Source: a virus
Direction: 5' to 3' (one strand)
Length of the DNA: 64,000 bases
IMG/VR virus record: IMGVR_UViG_3300033142_001600
Coordinates: 1-64,000 of that record
Part shown: positions 22,539-30,270 of the stretch, in pieces
Layout of the letters: the number at the start of each line of letters is the position of its first letter
How positions within the stretch are numbered: the first letter of the stretch is position 1
The notes under the pieces: generated by a model
The model's database searches: none
Seen by the model: the letters and a program-made list of their open reading frames with translations, nothing else
Told to the model about the DNA's origin: nothing
Position numbers and translations under genes: made by a program

Positions 22539-23312
22539 ATGTATTCAAACAAGTTAATCGTAGCACTAAAACACAAAGGTAAAATTTTAAGAGAACGTTC
22601 AGGTTTTGTATCCCTTCCATTTAATTCTGAGTATTCATTACTTGTAAAAAATCTCAATACCAGAAAAGTATCAGTTAATATTTCTATAGATAGTGAGGAT
22701 GTTCTTAACAGCAACTCTTTATTAGTTTATCCTGATTCTGAAACAGAACTGAAAGGTTTTATGGATGGTATGACAGCTAAGAATAAGTTTAAGTTTATCC
22801 AAAAAACAAAAAAAATAAGTGATTATAGAGGAGACAAAATAGACGATGGATTAATCAGAGTAGAGTTTGCATTTGAAAAAGAAAAACCTGAGATAGTTCA
22901 TAACCATCACGTATGCCATAATAAAGATGCTTGGTATTGGTCTCAAATTCCTCGGAGATTATATCGTCATAGAGAGCCTCTTTGGTCAAACAGTAGTGTA
23001 AAATGTAGTTTTAATTCTGGTAATAACGCTGCGGATGTTATGGAATCAAATACTTTATATAGTAATAATTCTTTTAATGATGATGGAATAACAGTAAAAG
23101 GTTCCGAAATAAACCAAGATTTTAATTATGGTAATATTGATGAATTAGAACAAAGCAATGTAATGATTATTAAATTGCGTGGTGAAGAAAATAGTGGAAC
23201 ACTTGTTAGAAAACCTGTGACAGTCAGAACTAAGCTAGTTTGTTCAACATGTGGAAAGAAATCAAGATCTGATTTAAAATATTGTTCTAGATGCGGAACG
23301 TTTTTAAATTAA
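22539..23312 (+). CDS. Phage protein with C-terminal zinc ribbon
   Basis: 257 residues. N-terminal half (residues 1-120) is beta-rich, with VSLPFNSEYSLLVKNLNTRKVSVNISID and a DDGLIRVEFAFEK segment, resembling proteins that recur in large phages and are annotated as hypothetical. The middle is Ser/Asn-rich linker. Residues 230-255 hold CSTCGK and CSRCGTF, a zinc ribbon. AAAGGAGAG precedes the ATG. It may be a virion or internal protein. No function can be assigned. Confidence 0.65.
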   Translation: MYSNKLIVALKHKGKILRERSGFVSLPFNSEYSLLVKNLNTRKVSVNISIDSEDVLNSNSLLVYPDSETELKGFMDGMTAKNKFKFIQKTKKISDYRGDKIDDGLIRVEFAFEKEKPEIVHNHHVCHNKDAWYWSQIPRRLYRHREPLWSNSSVKCSFNSGNNAADVMESNTLYSNNSFNDDGITVKGSEINQDFNYGNIDELEQSNVMIIKLRGEENSGTLVRKPVTVRTKLVCSTCGKKSRSDLKYCSRCGTFLN

Positions 23313-23333
23313 AAACGATAGGAGATGATAAAT

Positions 23334-23468
23334 ATGCCTAAAAGAGATGGAACAGGTCCTTCTAGTAAAAGTAGAGGACCACGAAACGGTCAGGGTGGGA
23401 GTAAAGGTCGAAATAATAGAGGAGGTCTTGGCTCTAGATCCGGGGGTAGAAAAGGTAACTGTAAGTAA
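23334..23468 (+). CDS. Tiny Gly/Arg/Lys-rich protein
   Basis: 44 residues. It opens MPKRDGTGPSS and continues with repeated GG, SRG and GR steps, a basic disordered protein of the style of DUF5320-like small proteins (MPxxDGTGP). AGGAG precedes the ATG at 23334. Possibly RNA or DNA binding. Confidence 0.6.
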   Translation: MPKRDGTGPSSKSRGPRNGQGGSKGRNNRGGLGSRSGGRKGNCK

Positions 23469-23477
23469 AATAAGATT

Positions 23478-23493
23478 TGGCATAGAAATTGCA
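23478..23493 (+). promoter_or_regulatory. Sigma-54-type promoter
   Basis: TGGCAT-AGAAA-TTGCA, ten bases after the end of the Gly/Arg-rich gene and 55 bp before the next start at 23548. Confidence 0.75.
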
Positions 23494-23496
23494 ATA

Positions 23497-23527
23497 CCTC
23501 TTAGCATATATTGTTAAGAGGTTTTTT
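23497..23527 (+). terminator. Intrinsic terminator of the 22539-23468 unit
   Basis: CCTCTTA (23497-23503) pairs with TTAAGAGG (23514-23521), followed by six T. It overlaps the likely transcription start of the promoter at 23478, so it ends the upstream unit while a new one begins. Confidence 0.75.
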
Positions 23528-23547
23528 CATTTTAAGGAGTGTATATA

Positions 23548-23799
23548 ATGATATTAATTTTTGAACAAGATACAAGAACGTTTATTAGTGGAAACACACA
23601 TTTTTATTGTTTCTTAAAAAGTTATGACTTTGTTTGGAAACCTTTATTTTCTAAAAAGGAATGGGAAAAAGGTAAGCACACACGGAAAATAAGCTGGGGT
23701 ATTTGGAGTTTATCATATTACCCTGAAAAAAATTTAGATAGTTTTTTTGAAAGTGTAACTAAAAAAAATACAAGGCGATACTACGGACGGGCATACTAA
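23548..23799 (+). CDS. Small protein of unknown function
   Basis: 83 residues from the ATG at 23548, chosen because AAGGAG lies at proper distance; a GTG nine bases earlier is too close. Aromatic-rich, with KISWGIWSLSYYPEKNLDSFFESV. Not recognised. Confidence 0.55.
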   Translation: MILIFEQDTRTFISGNTHFYCFLKSYDFVWKPLFSKKEWEKGKHTRKISWGIWSLSYYPEKNLDSFFESVTKKNTRRYYGRAY

Positions 23800-23804
23800 A
23801 ATCT

Positions 23805-23820
23805 TGGCATAAAACATGCA
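23805..23820 (+). promoter_or_regulatory. Sigma-54-like promoter, weaker -12 element
   Basis: TGGCAT-AAAAC-ATGCA keeps the GG and GC at the right distance but has A in place of the first T. It precedes the HD hydrolase gene at 23845. Confidence 0.55.
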
Positions 23821-23844
23821 AGTACTTATTAGAAGAGGTGAAAC

Positions 23845-24603
23845 ATGGAAAAAGAAACCATTATAGAAAATAAAGATGAAGAAAAAGAAGAACTATTATG
23901 TTTACTTGATTCCTCATATCCGTTACTTCAAAGGTTTAGAGATGCTTGTTCAGGTACTTATAAACATTCTCAGGCTGTGTCAGCTATGATTGAAAGCGTA
24001 AGTGTTGCCCTTAAGTTAGATGTTACGTTTATGAAGGTTGTAGCGATGTATCACGATATAGGTAAAATTAATAACCCTAAATTTTTTACAGAAAATCAAT
24101 TAGAGAAAGATATTGATCCACACGAGCATTTAGATCCTTGGATAAGTTCTCAAATTATTTCTCGTCACGTTTCTGATTCTGTAAATATTTTACTAAACGA
24201 TAAACATTTTTCTAGAAGAATGATAGAAATAATTAGTCAGCATCATGGAACTTCTGTAATTAAATATTTTTTTGATAGAGCAGAAAATAAAGAAGAAAAA
24301 GATTATAGATATAAATGTACAAAACCTGATTCTATAGAGGCGGCTGTTTTAATGGTTTGTGATCGTTTAGAAGCCATGACAAGGTCACTAGTTCAAAATA
24401 ATAAATATAGTAATGATCCAATAGAAGTAGTAAATGATGTTATTAATGAATTATTAGAAGATGAACAGTTAGACGAGGTAACAATTAAACTTGGAGATTT
24501 AAAAAAGTTTAAAACAGTATTAAACAAAGAATTAGAAGGAATGTATAGCAAAAGAATAGATTATGATAAATCTGATGGTGTAAAAAATGGTAAAGAAAAC
24601 TAA
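23845..24603 (+). CDS. HD-domain phosphohydrolase similar to the c-di-AMP phosphodiesterase domain of PgpH
   Basis: 252 residues, no membrane segment. YKHSQAV gives His41, MYHDIGKI gives His70-Asp71, and ENQ at 84-86, DPHEHLDPWISSQIISRHVSD and SQHHGTS at 131-137 follow, then CDRLEAMTRS. This order and wording match the 7TM-HD/PgpH subgroup, which cleaves cyclic di-AMP. Here the membrane part is missing, leaving a soluble enzyme. Expected effect is lowering of a cyclic dinucleotide in the host, for signalling control or against nucleotide-based defence; the substrate is inferred. Next gene starts within its end. Confidence 0.8.
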   Translation: MEKETIIENKDEEKEELLCLLDSSYPLLQRFRDACSGTYKHSQAVSAMIESVSVALKLDVTFMKVVAMYHDIGKINNPKFFTENQLEKDIDPHEHLDPWISSQIISRHVSDSVNILLNDKHFSRRMIEIISQHHGTSVIKYFFDRAENKEEKDYRYKCTKPDSIEAAVLMVCDRLEAMTRSLVQNNKYSNDPIEVVNDVINELLEDEQLDEVTIKLGDLKKFKTVLNKELEGMYSKRIDYDKSDGVKNGKEN

Positions 24604-25192
24604 TATAGCTTTTGATATAGATAACGTTGTGTTGGACTTTGCTGAATGTTTTTTAAAAACAGCAAAGGAAAAATTTAAATTATTAAAAAATGTAGAATTA
24701 TTTAATATAACTCGTTATCAGTTTTATGAATGCTTAGATATTTCTTATAAGGAATGTTTTGAAGTTGTTGACTATGTTTTAGACAACCCTTTTGAGTGTA
24801 AAATAAAAGCAGTGCCTGGAGCAGTAGAAAGTTTAACTCGTTTATCGAGATCTATGGGCTTAATTTTTGTAACTGCAAGAAAAGAAAAATTTAAAAAAAC
24901 AACAAAAGAATCATTATACTCTATATTACCAAATGTTAGCAAAGATAAAATCATAATTAAACACTGTAAAGGTAGTGAGAAATATATAATATTAAATAAA
25001 TTAGGAATTGATTTTTTTATAGATGATCGTTCAAGAAATGTTCGTATTTTAAATAAAAAAGGAATTAAAACTTTTTTAATTAATAAGCCCTGGAACGCTA
25101 AAACGAGACCAGGTGATTCTTTTACAAGAATTGATACATGGAAAGAAATATCTAATTTAACAAAGGAGATACACAGTGGTAAAGCTATCTGA
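24587..25192 (+). CDS. 5'(3')-deoxyribonucleotidase-like HAD phosphatase
   Basis: 201 residues. FDIDNVVLDF at residues 9-18 supplies the nucleophile and acid/base Asp, LIFVTARKEK near 88 is motif II, and IDFFIDDRSRNVRIL near 143 is motif IV. This fits the NT5C group that removes phosphate from (d)NMPs, a frequent phage activity in nucleotide recycling. It overlaps both neighbours, so it is co-translated with the HD enzyme and the ligase. Confidence 0.75.
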   Translation: MVKKTNIAFDIDNVVLDFAECFLKTAKEKFKLLKNVELFNITRYQFYECLDISYKECFEVVDYVLDNPFECKIKAVPGAVESLTRLSRSMGLIFVTARKEKFKKTTKESLYSILPNVSKDKIIIKHCKGSEKYIILNKLGIDFFIDDRSRNVRILNKKGIKTFLINKPWNAKTRPGDSFTRIDTWKEISNLTKEIHSGKAI

Positions 25193-25865
25193 TTTTCCTA
25201 AAATACAATGTCCATTCCGCCGAAAAAATTTTAAGGTAAATGTGGAGGATTGGAGAAAGTATGGAAGAGAACTACAGTTGCGAACTCCAGAAGTGTATTT
25301 GGTAGTTAATGAAATTAATCCTGGATATGAGTGGGTATTTGAGAGTGCCAATACCATCTGTACTGAAAAGCTGGATGGAACAAATGTCAAATTGTTAACT
25401 AAAAACGGTAGGTTAGAGGCAGTCCAGAATAGGAAAACTCCTATTGATCTTTTACAAATCATTAAAGGAAAAAATTTTATAATGGAAGGGGTTTTCCAGG
25501 CGATAGGTAAAGGGTATGTAAAGTTTGATGGAGAACAAGCGGGCGAGTTAATCGGGAAAAAATTACAAGGAAATCCTTATAAATTAGATACACACTTATG
25601 GTATCCGTTTGAAAAATGTATAAATCATTTAAGATATAAATCATTTCATGAGCATAAAAGAACATTTGACAACTGGAGTATGTGGTTTGAAAATTACTTA
25701 GTATCGCTTTTCGCTTCTAAGCGGGGCAATAAAGATGTATTTGCAGAAGGTGTTGTATTCTATAACTTAAAAAGAAGAGCAGAAGGAAAATCCTATACGG
25801 CAAAGATTCGTCGAGATATGTGGGAGTGGTTTTATTCAGATAAAATAGAAATATATAGGAGCTAA
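25176..25865 (+). CDS. RNA ligase-family nucleotidyltransferase
   Basis: 229 residues from a GTG start with AAAGGAG upstream. CTEKLDGTNVKL at 62-73 is motif I with Lys65 as the AMP-accepting residue. EGVVFYN near 190 matches motif IV, and the YTAKIRRDMWEW segment motif V. Such enzymes seal RNA or DNA nicks; in phages they often repair tRNAs cut by host anticodon nucleases. No polynucleotide kinase is next to it. No separate C-terminal domain is present, so it resembles the minimal Rnl group. Confidence 0.8.
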   Translation: MVKLSDFPKIQCPFRRKNFKVNVEDWRKYGRELQLRTPEVYLVVNEINPGYEWVFESANTICTEKLDGTNVKLLTKNGRLEAVQNRKTPIDLLQIIKGKNFIMEGVFQAIGKGYVKFDGEQAGELIGKKLQGNPYKLDTHLWYPFEKCINHLRYKSFHEHKRTFDNWSMWFENYLVSLFASKRGNKDVFAEGVVFYNLKRRAEGKSYTAKIRRDMWEWFYSDKIEIYRS

Positions 25866-25868
25866 TTA

Positions 25869-26441
25869 ATGTCTGATACAGGAATTTATTGGAAGGATGG
25901 TTGTGTGATAGCTGAAAGTGGCGATGTTAAAGTATACCAAACAAATTATGATTCATTTTTAGAAATTGGGCCAGCTCATACGTTGTGGGCGATGGGATCT
26001 GAAATTAAAGATTATGAAAACCAACTTGGTAATCGCCCATTTGGAAATGTTTTGGAGATTGGGCTTGGCTTAGGTGTTGCAAGTAAGTATTTGTTATCGC
26101 TTGATAGAGTTAAATCATTAACGACGATAGAGGCCAATGCGGGTGTTATAAAAGCATTTAATTATCTTAACATTCAATTAGATGAAAAACACGTAATATT
26201 TAATCTAGAAGGGTTAGACTACGTGAAGAGTATGGGTAACTATTTATACGATTTTATTTTTCTTGATTATTATACCTTGTTGGATGAAGAGACTCTACCA
26301 GATATAGAAGTAATGGTACATTGGTGTAAAAAAATACTTAAGCCTGGTGGAAAGATCGTAGGATGGTATGATCGATTTACTCCTGATAATTTTACTGATT
26401 GGTTTAATGAAATATTTGATTGTAATATGGTGTCAGAATGA
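25869..26441 (+). CDS. SAM-dependent methyltransferase, spermidine-synthase-like fold
   Basis: 190 residues. NVLEIGLGLGVASKYL near 59-74 is the SAM-binding motif I, TTIEAN is motif post-I and YDFIFLDYYTLLDE motif IV. The substrate is unclear; arginine/guanidinoacetate-type and small-molecule methyltransferases share this fold. It follows the ligase by three bases and overlaps the next start (ATGA). Confidence 0.7.
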   Translation: MSDTGIYWKDGCVIAESGDVKVYQTNYDSFLEIGPAHTLWAMGSEIKDYENQLGNRPFGNVLEIGLGLGVASKYLLSLDRVKSLTTIEANAGVIKAFNYLNIQLDEKHVIFNLEGLDYVKSMGNYLYDFIFLDYYTLLDEETLPDIEVMVHWCKKILKPGGKIVGWYDRFTPDNFTDWFNEIFDCNMVSE

Positions 26442-26629
26442 AAAAATTTAAGAAAGCAGTAGAAACTCATATAAAAAGTTTAGAGCTTGAACGAACTCTT
26501 TATGAAGTTAGATTAAAAGATTATCCTAAATCTTCATTTATGTATAAAGGTCTGTTTTTTGTAATAAAATGGTTAGAATTTAAAATAACTATTTGGGAAG
26601 TTTTCAATGGCATTTTGTTTAGCAGATAA
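26438..26629 (+). CDS. Small protein of unknown function
   Basis: 63 residues. N-terminal charged helix, C-terminal hydrophobic segment with W residues (FFVIKWLEFKITIWEV). Possibly membrane associated. Last gene of the rightward block, facing the DGR cassette. Confidence 0.5.
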   Translation: MKKFKKAVETHIKSLELERTLYEVRLKDYPKSSFMYKGLFFVIKWLEFKITIWEVFNGILFSR

Positions 26630-26651
26630 TTTTTATTTGGCTTAAATTTTT

Positions 26652-26948
26652 TTAAGTAAAAGTATAGTATCTATCTATTTTTTTTATTATGGTATGAAAT
26701 GGTAAGTTTTCTTTATATTTCTCAAGTTGATCAATCAGCACACTTGATCCTGTAAAAACTATATAATTAATATCATTTATCTTAAACTGAATAGTAGCAT
26801 ACAAAGAGTCCTGTTTCTTTTTGCTTTCCTTTACTTTGAAATCCAAAATAAGAATTTCCTGATTCAAGATATTTTCAATTTTTTTCTTATCGCCATCAAA
26901 AGCTTTTGTTTTTTCTGCAAAGTCTGAGAATTTTGGATATTCAGTCAT
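26652..26948 (-). CDS. Small protein downstream of the reverse transcriptase
   Basis: 98 residues. Strands DSLYATIQFKINDINYIVFTGSSVLIDQLEKY suggest an OB-like or other small alpha/beta domain. It overlaps the reverse transcriptase by eight bases, so the two are co-translated. It does not resemble the four-helix Avd accessory protein. It may be an alternative accessory factor or a nucleic-acid binding protein for the retroelement. This is position-based inference. Confidence 0.55.
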   Translation of the reverse strand: MTEYPKFSDFAEKTKAFDGDKKKIENILNQEILILDFKVKESKKKQDSLYATIQFKINDINYIVFTGSSVLIDQLEKYKENLPFHTIIKKIDRYYTFT

Positions 26949-27999
26949 TAGTGTACCCCAAAGGATTATGAAGCTTATTTACTATACAAACATTGCCCAC
27001 AATTTTTTTAATATCATAATCAATATATAGTTTTTTCAATTTATAGCAATTTGCATATTTCATCCATCCCCAATAACTCATAATTCCGCTTAAGATGTTT
27101 ATCGGAGTTAATGAATAATATCTTTTTTTAATATAATTTATTCTTTGTTTAAATCTAACAGCTGTCCTCTTTCTTAAAAGAGTATAATCATGAAAAAACC
27201 GATAACCAAGAAAGTCTATTCCTCTTTTATCAATTGGAAATATTTGCCAATTAGTCTTTAACACAAGATTCAGATTAATATGTAGATAGTTAGATATTTC
27301 TTTTCTCAGCTCACTTAAGTATTTTTTATCAGAATGCAATACACAAACGTCGTCGCAGTAGCGAAATGTGTATTTGCATCTTTTTTGTTCTTTTAGCCAA
27401 TGATCTAATCCCGACAAGTACAAATTACCAAAGTATTGGCTCAAGTAATTTCCGATAGGTACACCGCTTGCCGAATCAATAATAAGATCCAGTAGCCAAA
27501 GAACATTCTTATCCTTGATTTTTTTTCCGATGACTCTTTTTAAAATACCATGATCAACAGATGGGTAAAACTTGCGTATATCCATTTTAAGACAATATTT
27601 TGTATTTTCTCTGTCTTTAAGGGCTTTCTTAATTCGCTTAACGCCTTTATGAATTCCTCTGTTTTTTAATGATGAATAAGTATCTGTAATCAGTGTTTTT
27701 ATCAATATAGGTTCTAATATGTTCATAATACAATGATGAATAATCCGATCAGGAAAGTAAGGGAGTTTGAAGATTTCTCTTTCTTTACCTTTATCTTTTT
27801 TTGTAAATACTTGATACTCGGAGTTATGAAAGGTCTTATTTTTCAACATATTGTGAATTTTCATAAAATATTTTTCTGGATCAGCTTCTACCATTTTAAC
27901 TTCCGAATAATGAGATTTGCCTTTCTTGGCATTTTTATGCGCTAACCTGATGTTTTCGATGTCATACATTTTATGATATAAGTTTCCGTATCTTTTCAT
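26941..27999 (-). CDS. Reverse transcriptase of diversity-generating retroelement (DGR) type
   Basis: 352 residues. YCLKMDIRKFYPSVDH (135-150) holds the first catalytic Asp140. GVPIGNYLSQ (179-188) is the SQ signature that separates DGR enzymes from group II intron and retron enzymes, followed by the family-like NLYLSGLDHWLKE. YCDD (214-217) is the active-site box, and IDFLGYRF (261-268) the next motif. There is no maturase or nuclease domain. It lies 64 bp downstream of a lectin-like gene with a hypervariable end, the normal DGR target. The enzyme copies a template-repeat RNA with adenine mutagenesis. No template repeat is visible in this window. Confidence 0.92.
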   Translation of the reverse strand: MKRYGNLYHKMYDIENIRLAHKNAKKGKSHYSEVKMVEADPEKYFMKIHNMLKNKTFHNSEYQVFTKKDKGKEREIFKLPYFPDRIIHHCIMNILEPILIKTLITDTYSSLKNRGIHKGVKRIKKALKDRENTKYCLKMDIRKFYPSVDHGILKRVIGKKIKDKNVLWLLDLIIDSASGVPIGNYLSQYFGNLYLSGLDHWLKEQKRCKYTFRYCDDVCVLHSDKKYLSELRKEISNYLHINLNLVLKTNWQIFPIDKRGIDFLGYRFFHDYTLLRKRTAVRFKQRINYIKKRYYSLTPINILSGIMSYWGWMKYANCYKLKKLYIDYDIKKIVGNVCIVNKLHNPLGYTND

Positions 28000-28063
28000 T
28001 TGTCTTGTTTTATCTCAGAGTCTTCAATTTCTTTACCAACACTTATGAGATTTATTTTATATT

Positions 28064-29797
28064 TTAGCAAGAGCTAAGGTTATCATAATTTAATACTTTA
28101 AAACAAGATAACTGGCCTGCGATATTCTGATTAGTGTTACCTGACGAATTATTCAGATTCCAATAAGCGACCCCCGCACACGCGCCACCACTACTCGCGC
28201 GACCGCCCAGCATAGCCACCCGCCAACCCCCAGATTGGTAATAATAATCAGTTATATACGTATTTGGATCACCGCCAACTGAAGCGGGCAGAAATCCTCT
28301 GGCAATCTGTTCAAGGGTTTTTTGATATCCGTTTGAACCAGGTAATACTATCCCAAGGTTGGTGTAATTAGTCCAAGTATTATCTGCAAAATTAGTATCA
28401 TTATTGCAGACATGAACTTTGTGGTCATCTGCCCCCGTTGCCCCACCAATATTTATTCCATCTACCCATTTCCATACATGACCAAAAAGGTTTTCTATTC
28501 CTCTATAACTCATATAAGAACCAAGAGCATTAGCCCCGTTATCAATAGCGCCAGAAGCATTACCCAAGCCATTTGACAGTCCTGTTTTTTCAATAGGATT
28601 ATAACTAGATCGATTTAACCAATTCGTACTTCCAAAGCTGGTTAAACCAGCACCTATCATACTTTGAGAATTCCAAGAAGCATATTCAACCAAATAAAAT
28701 AATTGAATAGTTGAGATCAAATCATAATCTTGTTGTCTCCAGCCGGTTTCTCGATTACTCGCTACTGCCCTGAAATTAGCTCTTGTTCCTTGGTTTATAG
28801 GAGTTTTACTAGCAACCGAACTTAATTTATCTCCAGTTGAGGCCACCCAATTTCTTTGAGTTTGAAGATATGCCCTGGGCGCATAATCTTCATCTGTGAT
28901 TGCCTCATCAACTGTAAAAGATTGGTCTCCTGTAGAGGCTACTGTAAAGGTAGAGTTATTATGAGCTGAGCTTGATATAGTAATTTTATCCCCCACCTCT
29001 AATCTTGTATAGGGGTTTGTCATAGCAACTTCAAGCGAAGCTATGTGAACTGTACAACTTGACCCAGTTCCACCAGAGGTCGCAACTACTCCTGCCGTGT
29101 GACCATAGCCTTTTGTTGTCAATGTAATCGTGAGGACTTCCCCACTACCACCAATACTTGCGACAGTTACTGTGGCTCCGGTAGTCCCACCTGCTAAGGT
29201 CAAAACATCATCAACAGAATATCCAGTCCCAGCCGCCGCTCCGACCATATCAACTGTTTTTACTGTGCCGGTTCTATGGATTATGGTTTTTGATGCAGAA
29301 ATAAAGCCTACATTATGGGCTAATTGATATACCCCGTTAGTATATCTTGAAGCGGATACGTCATAAAGAACGCCTTCATAAGCAGACATGTATCTATTCT
29401 TAACCCACTCGTCATTTTTGTAGAAGGCGTCAAGACGAGTAGCCCCATTAAATTGTTCTTTCGATATTAGATAATGGTGTTTTGAATTCGCATACCAATA
29501 CTTTAGCCAACCTTGCGGAACTTCCACCATTACTTGGCCGTCAGCCCCAGTAAGAACGGAAGGGGTGACCATGTCTTCTTTCTTTGTGCGGTCAGTGGCC
29601 CCGGTATAATACTGGACTGCCCCAGCATCATTCAGAAGACAACCCCTCATCCTGGATTGTAAAGCCATAAGATTATCAGGTAATTTTGCCGCGGCAGGAC
29701 AGCTTTGACCTTGGCCTATTCGTTCTAAAGTAGGGGAGCTTTGGCTTTCATCCCATACCACCCCCGTCGCCTGGAAATGTTTTCTGCGGTGTGCCAT
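28064..29797 (-). CDS. DGR variable protein: tail-associated C-type-lectin/formylglycine-enzyme-like adhesin
   Basis: 577 residues. N-terminal 150 residues are a virion-attachment-like region. Residues about 180-260 hold a Gly-rich beta domain with repeated TGYSVDDVL and GYGHTA-type turns, as in tail spikes. The C-terminal 250 residues are the C-type-lectin fold, with GIENLFGHVWKWVDG and a final GGWRVAMLGG (523-532) leading into an Asn/Ser/Gly-rich variable tail. Visibly richer in G+C than its neighbours, suggesting transfer. It overlaps the gene upstream by one base. Expected role is receptor binding with tropism switching. Confidence 0.9.
   Translation of the reverse strand: MAHRRKHFQATGVVWDESQSSPTLERIGQGQSCPAAAKLPDNLMALQSRMRGCLLNDAGAVQYYTGATDRTKKEDMVTPSVLTGADGQVMVEVPQGWLKYWYANSKHHYLISKEQFNGATRLDAFYKNDEWVKNRYMSAYEGVLYDVSASRYTNGVYQLAHNVGFISASKTIIHRTGTVKTVDMVGAAAGTGYSVDDVLTLAGGTTGATVTVASIGGSGEVLTITLTTKGYGHTAGVVATSGGTGSSCTVHIASLEVAMTNPYTRLEVGDKITISSSAHNNSTFTVASTGDQSFTVDEAITDEDYAPRAYLQTQRNWVASTGDKLSSVASKTPINQGTRANFRAVASNRETGWRQQDYDLISTIQLFYLVEYASWNSQSMIGAGLTSFGSTNWLNRSSYNPIEKTGLSNGLGNASGAIDNGANALGSYMSYRGIENLFGHVWKWVDGINIGGATGADDHKVHVCNNDTNFADNTWTNYTNLGIVLPGSNGYQKTLEQIARGFLPASVGGDPNTYITDYYYQSGGWRVAMLGGRASSGGACAGVAYWNLNNSSGNTNQNIAGQLSCFKVLNYDNLSSC
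28103..28230 (-). other. Putative DGR variable region (VR)
   Basis: Codes for residues about 524-565 of the lectin-like protein. WRVAMLGG is followed by small or variable residues, then YWNLNNSSGNTNQNI, the spacing seen in DGR targets where Asn (AAY) codons of the template are diversified. Ends close to the stop codon, as usual. The matching template repeat was sought on both strands by eye and not found. Confidence 0.6.
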
Positions 29798-30210
29798 TAT
29801 TTCATCTCCGTTTTAGTTTTTCTTAAATCTTCATTTGTTTTTGCTGCTTCTATTTCAGCGATTTTTATATCTTTAGCCGATAATAAAACACTTATCTGTG
29901 AATTTTGATCTACTTCACCAAAAACGGTCTTGATATCGCCTATTGTTTTGCTCTCAATATTTTCTATTTTTATTTGTTTAGATTCTTCAAATGATCTTTC
30001 TTTAATAGCCCATACTCGAAGAACTTTGTCTTTTTGAATCTCATAAGAATCTGACAAGGTTTGAGTAGTATAATCATGAATTGGAACTGCCTGTTCCTCT
30101 ACAGGTAAATACCCATGAGCAAGAAGTTTAGAAACGATTAGACTATCTGTATCAGAAATATTTTTAAATTTTATTATTTTATTTTTTTGTATTAATGCAT
30201 ATTTTTTCAC
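29797..30210 (-). CDS. Tail fibre-associated protein
   Basis: 137 residues, N-terminal strand region then a helical C-terminal half rich in Lys/Glu. It lies between the fibre and the adhesin and overlaps the latter by one base. Size and place fit a fibre assembly chaperone or connector, but no motif is recognised. Confidence 0.55.
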   Translation of the reverse strand: MKKYALIQKNKIIKFKNISDTDSLIVSKLLAHGYLPVEEQAVPIHDYTTQTLSDSYEIQKDKVLRVWAIKERSFEESKQIKIENIESKTIGDIKTVFGEVDQNSQISVLLSAKDIKIAEIEAAKTNEDLRKTKTEMK

Positions 30211-30270
30211 TACACGTCTCCTAAAGGTTTCAGCAAAATTTTTTGCGCGCTAAGAAATTTCCACAATTTT

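Noticed and set aside
26641-26660. AT hairpin CTTAAA/TTTAAG between converging units as a terminator
   Set aside because: Only A-T pairs, and it overlaps the stop of the leftward gene; too weak to call.
29130-29327. Rightward open frame within the adhesin gene
   Set aside because: Antisense of the Gly/Thr-rich beta domain, lacks a ribosome binding site.
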